The notes below the pieces were generated by a model that was not told where the DNA came from, made no database searches, and was given only the letters and a program-made list of their open reading frames with translations. Shown in pieces: positions 1 to 11,900 of a stretch of 64,000 bases of DNA. This stretch comes from Mrakia gelida (Eukaryota; Basidiomycota; Tremellomycetes; Cystofilobasidiales; Mrakiaceae), in contig BRON01000001.1 in assembly GCA_024345305.1 (NCBI GenBank), forward strand, positions 2,170,001 through 2,234,000, in the 5' to 3' direction. Position numbers and translations under genes: made by a program. Within the stretch, counting starts at the first letter, position 1, and each line of letters begins with the position of its first letter.

Positions 1-47
1 AAGAAGAAGTCGGGCCACTCACAGGAGAATGCACAGGCTTGAATATG

Positions 48-628
48 TCAGGCTCCTATGAGGCGAACAAGACCGAAGGCAGCTCCAGCTGGATAGAAAA
101 ATGGGAACGAAAGAACGTCAGCTCGACGAAACGAAGCAGCCGAGCGCGTCGTAAGATGTGCAACTCACCAGCGAGACCTCCTACAAGCATGGTAGAAAAA
201 GCTCCCCACGCGTAGCCTTTCCACCCTCCGGCAGCTCCCGAGAAATGGGTCTTAGCGACTCCGAAGAGCAAGAGGATGAAGAGTGTGACCCCAGTCGACC
301 AGATGAGCGCGACGTTGATGTTGTTGCGGACGTTGAAGTAGGGGATGAGAGGGCAGAGACCGCCACTGAGACCAAAAAAAAAAATCTTAGGGTCAGCTCC
401 GACGGGAAAGGAGGAAATCAGGTAGACAGGACAAAAAGCAAAGCGTACAGGAGGTTGGAGAATCCGATCGTGAATGCTGAGATGTACGATTCATGAAGAT
501 GCCTCCCGCGGACCGTCTCTTCGTAAAGATGTTCAAACTGAGCGTCAAAGAAAAGCTCGATGGGGATGCGCAGCAACTCGGAGACCAGTCGCATCCAATT
601 TGGGTCGGGGGGTCCAGGGAACTTTGCT
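48..628 (-). CDS. VIT1/CCC1-like vacuolar iron transporter, C-terminal half
   Basis: Three minus-strand exons (449-628, 169-365, 48-88) join in frame and end in TGA at 48-50. The joined product has the C-terminal half of the VIT1/CCC1 family. It begins with a segment like SAFTIGFSNLLGGLCPLIPY, matching the helix-4 pattern of CCC1 proteins. A second helix ends in LLLFGVAKT, and the terminal LVGGLAAGAAFGLVRLIGA matches the last helix of the family. Known members move ferrous iron or manganese into the vacuole in exchange for protons. Introns 89-168 and 366-448 have a GTGAGT and a GTACGC donor, AG acceptors and CTGAC branch points. I could not recognise the first two helices or the metal-binding Glu/Met loop, which should lie above 628. 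The gene is therefore either split by exons I failed to read or has a divergent N-terminus. Confidence 0.7.
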
Positions 629-799
629 CTGAAAGAGTAGGAAGAGCGAGTGAAGCCAGCGCACCATCTCCTGCTCGTCTCGTCTCCCTCACTTTGCTTC
701 GTCTTTCGTTCTCGCATCTGACACACACAAGATAGATAGATAAACGAAGCCCGAAATGGACACCTCCCAGCAACACTCAACTAAAACGCTGGGCGGCAA

Positions 800-2184
800 A
801 CTCAAACGAACTTCGCTGGGCCCTTCGCCTTTTCTTGCAGGTGACCCGGCAACCTCAATCCGTACCATCCTCTATCGAGCATCCTCGCCTCAGCTACCTC
901 CTTCCAGTCTGTCTGCATCAGTGCGTCACTCGAGCGTCCAAAGCTTTGATCGTCATTTCTGGTGGGATGCTGTGGAAACCCAGACCGAAACCGAACAGAA
1001 AGAACGAAGCGAGAGCGAGTCAGGTTTCGTTTGAGGTTGACGCGTCGAGGGGGGTTCGAACGAGGAGAAGGAGGGGTGGGTGCTCACTACCAATCTATCG
1101 GTGTCTCTACGGCCATCTTGATTGTCTCTATCAAGTCTTCGATCGGTCTGTTGAGATCTACCGAGTACACGTACGGGGGACCGATCTGAGCGGCGATGGC
1201 GTGCGGATGGTGGGAAGGGTCAGAGCACTGGGACCAGCCGAGAGGAAGGGAGGAACAGATGAGAGGAGGAGGGGGAGAGGGAGGCAGGGAGGAAGGAGGG
1301 GACGAAGCCTTGACATCTGCGGAAGAACGAGACGAGATCACAGAGGGTGTGAGTTTCAAGCGAGAGGGGGACGAAAAGCAGGAGCAACGAGAGCATGCAG
1401 AGCAGCATGAGGAGAAGGAGAGATCCTAGGATTTCCGATCCCAAGGAGGTTTTTTGCTGCGCCCTGCGAACGACGAAAAAGGTCAGCCTCGTTCGTGACG
1501 TCGACCTTGCCTCTCTTCCCTCTCCTCGCGAAAGCCGAGCTCAACTCACTATCGTCAACGACTTATCCTCCTTCGAGAGTTTGTAAACACTCCTGACCCC
1601 AGCTGGAAGAACACGAGGGTCGGTCGCGCTTTCTGCTTTGGCGCTGGTGATGATTTTGAGACCGGTCGCGTTGGTGACGGCAGAGTAGATAATTTGAGGC
1701 CAAGCTTGGAGCGGTTGGAAGTATTTGAGACCTGGGTGTGTGTGATGGAGAGGATTGGGAGCTCGCTGGGAAGGACGAGGGAAGAAGGTAGAGACGGCGA
1801 CGAACGACGACGCGAAGCGAATAAAGGTCGACGACGTAGACTCACTGATCGAGTCCACAAACGAAGTAAGCCTCCGTCACCGCGACAACTTTCCGACAGA
1901 GGAATGTAAACAGCAGCAAATTGGACAGGACCCTACTCCGTATCTCCTTCGAGTAGCATGGGCCACGTAAGGAAGAGAGCGACAAGCTCGCGACGGCGAC
2001 GCGCACTTCTTCAAACGTGTCCGGTGATGCAATCGGTGAACCCCATGGCGTTAAAGTGGGGGGAAAGATGATGTCATAGAAAGGGGGGTACGTTGGCAAG
2101 ATGGACGGTATTGGAGTGCTTGAGGAGAGCGTAGAAGAGAAGGAGGCTGAAAGCGGAGGAGAGGAGGACGCAAGCGATTCCCAT
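800..2184 (-). CDS. Unresolved minus-strand exons, possible membrane protein
   Basis: Several minus-strand stretches look coding and have splice signals, but I cannot assemble them. An ATG at 2182-2184 opens a strongly hydrophobic N-terminus (VLLSSAFSLLLFYALLKHSN) like a signal anchor. Further down, one open segment ends at a GTGAGT donor near 1553 and contains YFQPLQAWPQIIYSAVTNAT. Another at about 1087-1182 contains IGPPYVYSVDLNRPIEDLIE, followed by GTGAGC. An open frame at about 806-960 contains QTDWKEVAEARML. These may be the missing 5' exons of the iron-transporter gene at 48-628 or a separate gene. I recognise no family, and frame continuity between exons was only partly checked. Confidence 0.3.
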
Positions 2185-3018
2185 CGTCGCTGTTGTTCTG
2201 CGATGTTACTGCTGACAATAACCTGTCAGCATTCAGACTTTGAAGGATATCTGAAGAGAGCTGCAGACTCACGTTGAAGCGATCTTTTTGATTGTTGATG
2301 GAAAGAAAGGAGAAAGAGGCGGAAGGGAGCACGTCGGCGCTGGGAGGAAAGGAATGCTTCGATTCCCCGCTCTGTCTTATTTTGTCCATTAAACCCTCAT
2401 CTGCTAAGGGATTTCGTCAAAAGACACGCTCTCTCTCTCTGAGCCGCGGTCTGGCCCAACTGGAGGATCCGCTTCCGTCCGCTGGTTTGATGACCTTTCT
2501 TCCGCTCCTCTTCACAATCGCTTCTTCGTCCGCGGACTAAAGTATCCCACCTTCCGCACCCGAAGTTCTTGGAAAGATGTGGGTAGAGATAAGAGCTTTC
2601 GGTCATCTGAGAGAACGAACGTAGGGAAAGAAATTGATTCGAGCGAATACGCGTCGCGTCGTCGAGTCAACCTTCTTTCCATCGTCCGCTCAACGGCGAG
2701 CTTGACGCTCTCCTCCTTGGAAGACAATCTTGATGAACCTTCTCCACGATGATGTCTCGTTGGGAAGATGGAAGGAGGTGTGCTGGTTTTTTCTCGTTCG
2801 GTTTGTTTCGTTTTGTTCTGTCTCGATCCGCTTCGAGCCGGCAGGGCTCGGTTGATTAGGTCGGTCAGAGTAGGTGACTACACGATTCACTCAACAAGGT
2901 AAAGATCTTTAAGATAACAAAAAAAAAAAAAGAGTAATAGGGGGGGAAGAGAGGAAGGATCGAGAGGAACGAGACGCGAACGCGACCTGGGGCCTCGAGC
3001 TTCGAGGAGGGGATCTAT
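2185..3018. other. Intergenic stretch without recognised gene
   Basis: This stretch lies between the start of the unresolved minus-strand exons and the stop codon of the O-fucosyltransferase-like gene. It contains a 12-nt A run near 2920 and purine-rich 3' flank. Short open frames exist on both strands but have biased low-complexity composition and no family resemblance. I see no RNA gene. Confidence 0.4.
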
Positions 3019-5625
3019 CTATGGATCCGGGTTCTTTGGATCGAAAGGCCGTCGAGTCTCCGTCTTTTCTACTATAGTGGTAAATCCACCGTTCCAATCC
3101 TCCACGCGACGACCGGCGAGAATCGACACTGGAGAGAAGAGAAAAGAAACGAGACGATAAACAGAGACGCGTCGCAGTCAGCGAAGGAGAGGATGAACAA
3201 AGACGAGAGGATGAACAAAGACGAGCACGGGAAAGCAAGACGTACTCGTACTGCGTTCCGTTCCTGGAGAGAAGAAAGGCGAACAATTCGGTCAGTCTGG
3301 AGGGGTAGAAGAGGGGGGAGAGGAAGACTGAATTCACGCACCGACGAAACCTCGTCCGAGCGACAGCACGACGTTGTCGATCATCGAAGGGTACCAGATT
3401 CCGTGGCGCTGTTTCGTCTGAAGAGCATCATGGTCGACGACAAACCATCCTTGACTGGCGATCTCGGCGAGATATCTAGAAGCGAGCGAGAAACCCAAAC
3501 GATCAGCGGAGGCGAGGCGAAGAGAGAGAGAGAAGCGACGCCTCGAGACGATTGAACTCACTCCTCGTCCGATTCATCCGTCGTCACGACCACAGGCCAG
3601 TCCTTCGCTCCTCGCTCCCCGTTGGTGACGTAGAGATCACGGAGATAGTTCAGGTGATTAGCGAAATGGGAGACGGCGAGGCTGAAGATGAAGAGGAGAG
3701 AGGGTTGGCTCGTCAGTTGAAGTCGAGGTCGAACGTCCAAGTCGAAGCTGAGACGTGCTCGAGCTCGAGTCAAACGAGAGAGACGTACCAAGGCTGAGCA
3801 TCAACCGGGCAGCTCGGCAAGAAATCAGTTCGACGGATGTGCATGGTGAAGACCTGAAAAAAGAGAGAAGTCAGCTTCGATGGAGGAGAGAAGAGAAAGT
3901 CGAGAAGCTTGACTCGACTCACGTTCGGAATCGCCTTCCCTTCCCTCATCCCCAGCACCTGCCGAAGAGTGTTCACTCCGATGGCTCTGAGCTCAGGATT
4001 CCAGTAAGCATACTGACCGACGCTCCACCAGGGACCAGCGTCTTCAGAACGCGAACGAAACGAAATAAAGGTCAGCTCTCTCTCGATCTCGCTCGACGGG
4101 TCGAGCTTTTTCCTTACCAGCCCCTTAGCTCCGGAACCCAAGAGCGAGATGACTCAACTCACCTCTCGGCAAAGGCGGCTTGGCCCTGTATACCTCCCTG
4201 ACTTCCTCTCCCTTATCGGAAACGTAGTAGAGCGCATCGAAACACGTCACCTCGCCAGGTTTCGCGCTCGGTTCGACCCAATTTTTGTCGAACACGTCGT
4301 CTCGAGTCATTCCCTTCCTCCAGGCCTGGATGTCCCGCTCCGCCTCCTCCTTGAGGTGAAGGAAGTCCGTTCGAATTCGGTTCTCCGGTGGTGTGATGAA
4401 ATTGGCGAGGGAGGGAGCGGATAGATGGGCCGGCGAATGTCGAGGTGTTGCCGCGAACAAGGAGCGAGGGAGTGGTGTTAAGGAGGTCTCTGTTCGGAGG
4501 GCAAGAGAGGAACGCGTCAGTCTCGAAATTCTAGGGTCGGATGAATCCGCGACCGAGCTTTGGACTGACCGAAGCCGTAATACTCAGAAAGCGAAGGGTA
4601 TATCGTCCTCCCACCCTCCCACATCGACATCCACGCGCTCCAGCAGCCCATCATCTCTGGCTCTCTCAACCCTTCTCCCATCGTACCCACCACGATTTCC
4701 CCAGCCGCGATAGCCTTCCTCTCCTCCGCCCTCTCGTCCTCCGTCTTCCACTCGTCTTCGATCCTTCCTCCCATCGCGATCCCGAATCTTGGATCTCCAG
4801 ACTTCAAATCCGCCCACTCGAGGATCCCAAACCCGATAGACTCTGCTAAGCGATCGATGTCGAAGACCTGGGAGAAGCGGAGAACTGGAGCAGCGTTGGC
4901 TTCTCCTTTCTTTCCGATGTGGTCGAAGTGAGGGAGGAAGGGAGGTATGATGGGGGTCCAAGGATGAGGGGAGGCTGGGTTGTTGCGAGAGAGATAGGTG
5001 ACGTGGAGGAGGTTGAACTGGGTAATGATTTCGTTGTTCAGTCCTGCAATATGGAAAGATGTGACGTAATTGATGGTAGGGAGGAGGTTATCTGGAAGAA
5101 CGGCAGGAGGAGAGAGCGGGAAGGAGGACGGAGGTCAGCGAGGGCTGAGGACAAGGAATCGTTCGAGCTCAACCACTGGTCAGGTCTTCTCCTTTGAAGC
5201 TCAAACCTGGGCTGGAATAACCTCCTACGACCTGCAAACCCTCCTCCGACTCGGACGCTCGAGAAGAAAAGAAGGGCCGACTGACCAAGGTAGCTCTCGT
5301 TCACCCCTCTCCTCCCTCCCGGTTTGACCAAACCTTCGCTCGACTTCGGTCTACTCCTCCATCGCCAACCCCCGACCTGACGAACCCCAATACGAGCTTC
5401 CCCGCTGAAGAGCAAAGAGAAGGCGAATCCCGCCAGCAAGGCGGCGACGAGGACGAGCCAGGCTTTGCTTCGCTGTCGTTTGAAGGGAAGGAGGGAAGCC
5501 CAGCGGTAATTGGAGAGTTTGAAGTGAGCGTTGGGGCGGTCTCCTGTAGGAGAAGGAGATCCTGATGCTGAGCCCGTTGAAAGGAGAGGGTGTGAGGAGG
5601 AGAGCAAGTCCGGTTCGAACTTCAT
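3019..5625 (-). CDS. O-fucosyltransferase-like type II membrane protein (first of two)
   Basis: This is a multi-exon gene starting at ATG 5623-5625 and ending with TAG at 3019-3021. The N-terminus is Ser/Pro-rich and cytosolic, followed by one membrane anchor (AWLVLVAALLAGFAFSLLF) and a lumenal domain, the layout of Golgi glycosyltransferases. In order the exons encode an Asn/Ser-rich stem, a segment with LPTINYVTSFHIAG, a long region with IGFGILEWADLKSGD, then PWWSVGQYAYWNPELR. The catalytic-type motif TMHIRRTDF follows, corresponding to the GDP-fucose-binding HxRRxDF of the family. After it come VVVTTDESDEEYLAEI and the C-terminal GRGFVGA and RVEDWNGG patterns. This set is typical of fungal O-fucosyltransferase-like proteins; acceptor and sugar donor are unknown. 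An in-frame upstream ATG at 5785-5787 could lengthen the N-terminus by about 54 residues. It faces the PC-esterase-like gene across a short shared promoter. Confidence 0.75.
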
Positions 5626-5954
5626 CGCGGGCGCGAGAGGTCGAAGGAGGAGGAGGGAAGGAAGCTGGACGAGGTCGACATTGGAAACCAAGCGAAACGG
5701 AGTCTCAGCTCCCTGGAGCAACCCGTCCGTCTGCGGATTCGAGGGCGGGTACGTGGAGGCGTCTCTGCTCTTTTCCCCTCTCCTCACTAGACTCCTCTCC
5801 TCACTAGAGCTTCTGGGGAGGGGCTGGATCTGAGCTCATCGCTTCTCGCCGCACTAGAGGCGTCTGACTCTGATCCAACGCTTTCTCACTTCATCTCCAC
5901 AGGTCCAACAAGTCTGCGACGAGTCAAAGGGGAGGTACGACTCCTGGGGAGGAC
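5626..5954. promoter_or_regulatory. Shared region between divergent genes
   Basis: About 330 bases separate the start of the O-fucosyltransferase-like gene (minus) from the first supported exon of the PC-esterase-like gene (plus). Two copies of a CTCCTCACTAGA-type repeat lie near 5777-5805. An acceptor-like CACAG near 5900 suggests that a 5' untranslated or short coding exon of the plus-strand gene lies here too. No TATA box is obvious. Confidence 0.35.
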
Positions 5955-8900
5955 ATGCTGGGGGTATATGCAGCATTCCTTAGCTCAACCTCACTATCGC
6001 TAACTGGTGCGCTCCTTTCCCAGCCTGTCTCCCTCTCTTGCGACGCGTCTACTCGAACTGACCGTTCGTCTCTTCCCTTCCCCTTCATTTCAACCAACAG
6101 GTTCACGTGAGTTTCGCACTTGCGTTTCGCGAATGCCTTCACAATCTCCTCCGCTGACCTCCCAAACTCGCTTCGCCTTTTTGCAGCTACGGCATGGTCG
6201 ACACAGAGGAGGCACGAATGGAAAGGGAAATGGGAGGACGGTCCAGGAGTCTTCGCCAACCGAGTCGAGAAGGTTTTCGTCCCTAAGATGGCGGCTGCTG
6301 GTTTCTCGCGTCGACCAGATCTGGTTATCGTCGCTTCCTTGTTCTGGGACGATAGTTTCCTTGGTTGGGACAGTTTACACCCTTCTGATACTCCTTCGCC
6401 TCGTCGCTCGACTCGGAAAAGGGACTCGGACTGACCCCCCCCCGTTGTCTGTCGTTCTCACTCTCGCAGAACCGAGGCAACGCGAACTCCACCGCCGTTG
6501 CTCAACACGGCTGGACGTTCCAGGAGATGGCCTGGCATCGCTCTCGAGTCCATTCGACCATCCTCTCGATTCGACAGCACTGGGGACACGACCTGCCCTT
6601 GATGTTCAGGACGAGGCAGGTCAGGAAGACGGACTCAAATTGGGGTTTGCTGCGTATCTTCCAGCTCGATCAGAGCTGTCGAGCGGTTGCGAAGGAGTTG
6701 GAAGTAAAGCTGTTTACGTGGGGTGGGAAGTTGGAGGGGTTCTCGCAGTGAGGAAACTTGGAACAGTGAAGGGGACGGAGGGAGGGAAGAGAGACGAGAC
6801 AAAATGTTGGAAGGTGGCGACTCGCAGAGAGATCTTACGTAGTAGCTTAGTAACGCGTCTCGTTCAGTCCCCTTGGTAGTAACCATTCTTCGTAAACAGC
6901 TTTGTAAGCTACCTTCAGATCACGTGACCATTTCCATAGTATATAAACCTTTCGAGTAGCTAGCTTTATACAACAAGCTTTGAACCACATCCTGCAGACA
7001 TCCCTAAGCTCAAGTGGACGACCCAACAACACGTTATCAGCACCAGTTCGCCACCACTCGCTAAGCAACAATCCTTCGTCATGTCAAGCAACTACTCCAA
7101 GAAGCTGGATCACAAGCTGTTCAAACTCACTGCTCTCGATGGTACCAACTACGAGACGTGGTCAGTAAGGATGGAGATCGCTTTTGGAGAAGCAGGAATC
7201 AAGCCCGTCGTCCTCGGTACGAAAACCAGGCCCAACCTCACCCCGGAAATTATGGAAAAGGACACCACCGGACAAGAGGTCGTGAAGCAGCAGAACAACG
7301 TCAAGGACATCGAAGAATGGGACCATATGGACGAGTTCGCGCTCCACAGGATTCAAATGGCGGTCAGCGACCGAGAACTACCTCGGATCCGGAACTGCAA
7401 ACACGCAAAGGAGGCATGGGATCTTCTGAGGAAGACTCACAAGGTGGAAGGAGGAGCGGGAGAGGTCATGGCCATCCGAAGGATGAGGGACCTCAAGATG
7501 GAGGAGGGAGAACCAGTACAGGAGTACATCGACGAATTCCAAAGGATCATCGACGACATGTCAGCTCTCGGCCTCAACATCCCAGACAGGATGAGCTCAA
7601 TGTTCTTCCTCAGTGGATTACCCGCATCACTCGAACAATTCATTCAACACCAAACGCTCCAGGCGCAAGAATCAAAACAAGAACTCAACCCAACCGCCGT
7701 CGCCACATCCCTCCTCATCCACGTAAGGACTCACGAGTCCCTCAAACCGACCGGTACTTCATCGTCGAAGGAAACAGTCCTCCTTGTCGACAAGAGGACC
7801 GCCAAGTGCCATCAGTGCAACAAGGTCGGACACTTCAAGTCGGAGTGCTGGGAGTTGAATGGAGGAAAGCCCACGGGGCAGGGACAAGGTGGAAAGGGAA
7901 GGAAGTTCGGGAAGGGGAAGAAGGAGAACAAGGGGAACTGGAAGGATAGGGAAGAGGCGCACCTCGTAGACTACGGTCTTCAAGCAGGATCCGACATCGC
8001 GACGTCGGCCCAAGCGCTCTTCGCTCAAACCAAGCATGGATACATCGCCGATAGTGGAGCGTCAAACCACATCGTCGGGGACCGGGAACGCTTCGTGACA
8101 TACAAGGCGCACAACGGAACGGTCACGACGGCCAACGGATCAATCGTTCAGATCCTCGGCATCGGCTCCATCCACCTCCAGACCACCGTGAAAGGATCAA
8201 GGAAGGCCTTCACCATCTCCGACGTATACCACATCCCAGGGTTCAGCAACCTCATCAGTATTGGTCAACTCGGTAACAAAGGAGTCGAGACCAGGTTCCC
8301 CAGCAAGGGGACAACCCAAACCAACAAGCGATGCCAGTTCCTTCGAGACGGATCGCTGTTCATGGAGGGAAAAGAGGTGTCGAAGAACCTCTACATGCTG
8401 GACGTGAGCGACTTCAAGGGAGTCGGCTCAGGAGGAGAAGACGTAGCACTCGCGGCAACAGGAGTCGACAAGATCGAGGTCCTTCATCGCCGGCTCGGTC
8501 ACGCTTCTATCTCCGCCATGGAGGAGTTGTCTCGTCAGAAGCTCCTACCAACCTTCACCAAAAAGGACATCATCGGATTCAAGGAAAGGATCTGCGTACC
8601 TTGCGTCGAAGGGAAACAACATCGAACTCCATTCCCCACCTCCACAACCAAAACCACTTCACCTCTCGAGCTCGTTCACACGGATCTCGCCGGACCGATG
8701 CCAATCGCCTCGGCTCAAGGAATGCGTTACATGATGACGATCTGGGACGACTTCAGCAACTACCACTGGTCGTTCGCAATGAAGAGGAAGTCGGAAACAC
8801 TGGCAACATTCATCACCTGGAGGAAAAGGGAGGAGAAAAGGACCAATCACGTCGTCAAACGGATCAGGTCAGACAACGGTGGGGAATACACGTCGAAGGA

Positions 8901-11900
8901 CTACGAGTTCTATCTCCGGGACGAAGGAATCACCAAGGAAACGACTATCCCACACACACCGCAACAAAACGGCAAGGCCGAACGAGGAATGCGAACCATC
9001 GAGGAGAAGATCACCTGCGCGCTACGAGACGCGAGGGACCTCGACGGATCCTACTGGGCGGAAGCCATGAACTACGCCACATACACAATCAACCGCATTC
9101 CCTCATCCTCAGTCAACTCTCAAACCCCCTACCAAGCCTACTACAAAAGGAAGCCCGACCTCACTGCAATGCGGACGTTCGGAGCTCTCGCTTACGCGCT
9201 CAACCTTCAAAAGATCAAGCATCAACCCAAGAGCATCAAGTGCATCTTCCTCGGATACGGCGATCTCAACGGGAAGAAGGCCTATCGACTTCAAGTCCAT
9301 GGAGACCCCAAGCGGTCGATCCTTCATTCTCGGGACGTTATCTTCGACGAAACACGTGGAGTCCACCAGACGGTGGAGCTACCAGGAATGGGACAAGCCG
9401 GAATCAAGGAGGACCACAAGGAGGAGGAAGAAGAAGAGAAGGAACTAGAGGAGGACAAAGGAGAGGAACAGCACCTACTCAAGTCCAACCAACAAGACCC
9501 GGTCAGGGAGACCGAGGCAAGGAAACCCAACCCATCACGCGTCAAGCACTCCTACACTTACGAGCCCATCATCGATGAACCGGCTGTCGATTTGAGTGGG
9601 AGCTACGGACGAGGTCAACGGAACAAGAAGCCATTCACAGGAACAGGAGACTCGGCAAGATTTGTCCAGACGGACTACGACATCACCGACTTCATTTCGG
9701 AGGACTTCGCCGGACACGCTCAAGCGACGCAACCCAAACTCGAGGATCTTCCACCACCCTCCGTCCCAAATACATACGGAGAAGCCATGGCGTCGGAGCA
9801 CGCATACTTCTGGAGGGAAGCGATGGACGAAGAGATGGTGTCGATGGAAGGGAACGGAGTCTTTGAACTCACAGAGCTACCCTCAGGATCAAAAACGGTC
9901 AGAGGTCGCTGGGTCTACGCGCTCAAGAAAGGAGCCGACGGGAGGATTACTCGCTTCAAAGCTAGATGGGTCGCCAAGGGATTCAGTCAGCAAGAAGGAG
10001 TCGACTACGTCGAGACGTACGCGCCGGTATCAAAGCTCAACTCACTCAGGATCGTCCTCGCCATCACAGCATCGGAGGATCTCGATCTAGTCCAAGGAGA
10101 CTTCAAGACGGCGTTCCTCACAGCCGACCTAGTGGAAACGGTCTTCATGGAACAGCCAACAGGGTACGAACAAAAGGGAGCCGACAAGAAGAAACTCGTC
10201 GCGCATCTCCTCAAGGCCCTATACGGACTCAAGCAATCACCACTCGCGTTCTACAATCATTCCTCAAAGTTCTTTCAAACTCAACTCAATCTCCATCCAC
10301 TCGAAGCGGACCCTTGCATCTACATAGGGCATAGGAAGGGACGACGGATCATGTTGGTCCAGTACGTTGACGACTTCGTCGCCGCAGGAGACAAGGAGGA
10401 TTTGGAATGGGTCATGACGGAGATCCAAAAGGAATTCAAGATCGACGACAGAGGAGACCTCAACCCAGGAACCATCCTCGGAATCGACGTTACGAGGGAC
10501 CGCAAGGCGGGGACAATGGACCTCAGCCAGAAACGATACGTTCAAACGGTCCTCGAACGATTCAACATGGTCGGCGCTAAACCAAACAAGGTTCCGATGG
10601 ACGACTTTAGGCAACTGTCGGTCCAATCGGAGGATTCGGGATCAGAGAAGCTGGACGGAGTACCCTACCTCGAAGCGGTGGGATCGTTGATGTACCTCCA
10701 AGTCTGCACTCGACCGGACATCGCCTTCGCCGTCGGAGTTCTCAGCCGATTCAGCTCGGACCCAAGAAGGGTTCACTGGGGAGCAGTCAAGAAGGTCATG
10801 CGATACCTACAAGGATCAGCAGACACGTCGCTTCAACTTGGAGGACACTCGGACGCACCAATCGCAGAACTATGGACCGACTCCGACTACGCCGGAGACA
10901 CGGAATCAAGACGATCAACAACAGGATTCGTCGTCAAGGTATTTGGATCCACAGTCATCTGGGCAAGTCGACGCCAAAAGGCAATCAGTCTCTCTTCTCT
11001 TGAAGCAGAGTACATCGCTCTCTCCGCAGGATGCCGGAGCCTTAGGTGGGTCGCCAAGATCCTCGCTGAACTCGGATACGACACCGGATCGATCCCAGTA
11101 AACATAGACAACCAAGGAGCCATCGAAACAACCAAGAACGGTACTCACTCGGAGAAGACCAAGCACATCGACGTCGCGTACAAATACGGACGAGAGGCCC
11201 AACAGAGAGGATTCATCAAGCTCAACTACTGTCCCACCGAGGACATGCAGGCAGACATCCTCACCAAGGCTCTCGGAGTCGAAAAGCTCGAACGGTTTAA
11301 GAAATCGCTCAACATCCAGAAGGAAACCTCGCGCGTGGATCAAAAGACCAGCGGAGACATGGATGGAAACCCGCAGAGGGGGAAATGAAGGAAGGACTCT
11401 CAGCTCGTCGAGTGGGAGTGTTGGAAGGTGGCGACTCGCAGAGAGATCTTACGTAGTAGCTTAGTAACGCGTCTCGTTCAGTCCCCTTGGTAGTAACCAT
11501 TCTTCGTAAACAGCTTTGTAAGCTACCTTCAGATCACGTGACCATTTCCATAGTATATAAACCTTTCGAGTAGCTAGCTTTATACAACAAGCTTTGAACC
11601 ACATCCTGCAGACATCCCTAAGCTCAAGTGGACGACCCAACAACACAAAACGCTCGGCGCTGACTTCGTTTCTTCGTCCCGCGAAGATACTACGATAACG
11701 ATCAACACTTCGCATTGTAAGCCGTCCTTATTTCTCCCATCCCTCCTCCCCATCTCAGCTCCTGACCCCTTCCCTCGCTTTCCCTCCCTCTTCTCACAGA
11801 GGTACGTCTCGCTCGACTCGACTTGACGCGTCTTTCTCTCCTCTTCCTCCCTCCCTCCCTCTTCCCTCGCTCACCCTTTACTCTCCTTCCCTTCGTTCCA

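Larger units (their letters stand above)
6805..11645 (+). mobile_element. Intact Ty1/copia LTR retrotransposon
   Basis: The 4,841-bp element is bounded by two direct repeats of 227 bp (6805-7031 and 11419-11645) that I read as identical base for base. Each starts TGTTGG and ends CAACA. The flanks carry the same five bases, CAAAA, at 6800-6804 and 11646-11650, a clean target-site duplication. Between the LTRs is a single open gag-pol frame of 1,435 codons with protease, integrase, reverse transcriptase and RNase H in copia order. A primer-binding-type sequence follows the 5' LTR and a purine-rich tract precedes the 3' LTR. Identical LTRs and an unbroken frame indicate a recent, probably still competent insertion. 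It lies in sense orientation in an intron of the 5955-12087 gene. Confidence 0.97.

Noticed and set aside
756..1410. Plus-strand open frames of 92 and 191 codons
   Set aside because: They contain minus-strand donor and acceptor signals and Arg/Gly-rich translation with no motif. They could not be linked to any gene.
8331..9578. 415-codon open frame within the copia element
   Set aside because: It overlaps the gag-pol frame completely, has Arg/Ser/Gln/His-rich composition and no domain; it is a shadow of the coding frame.
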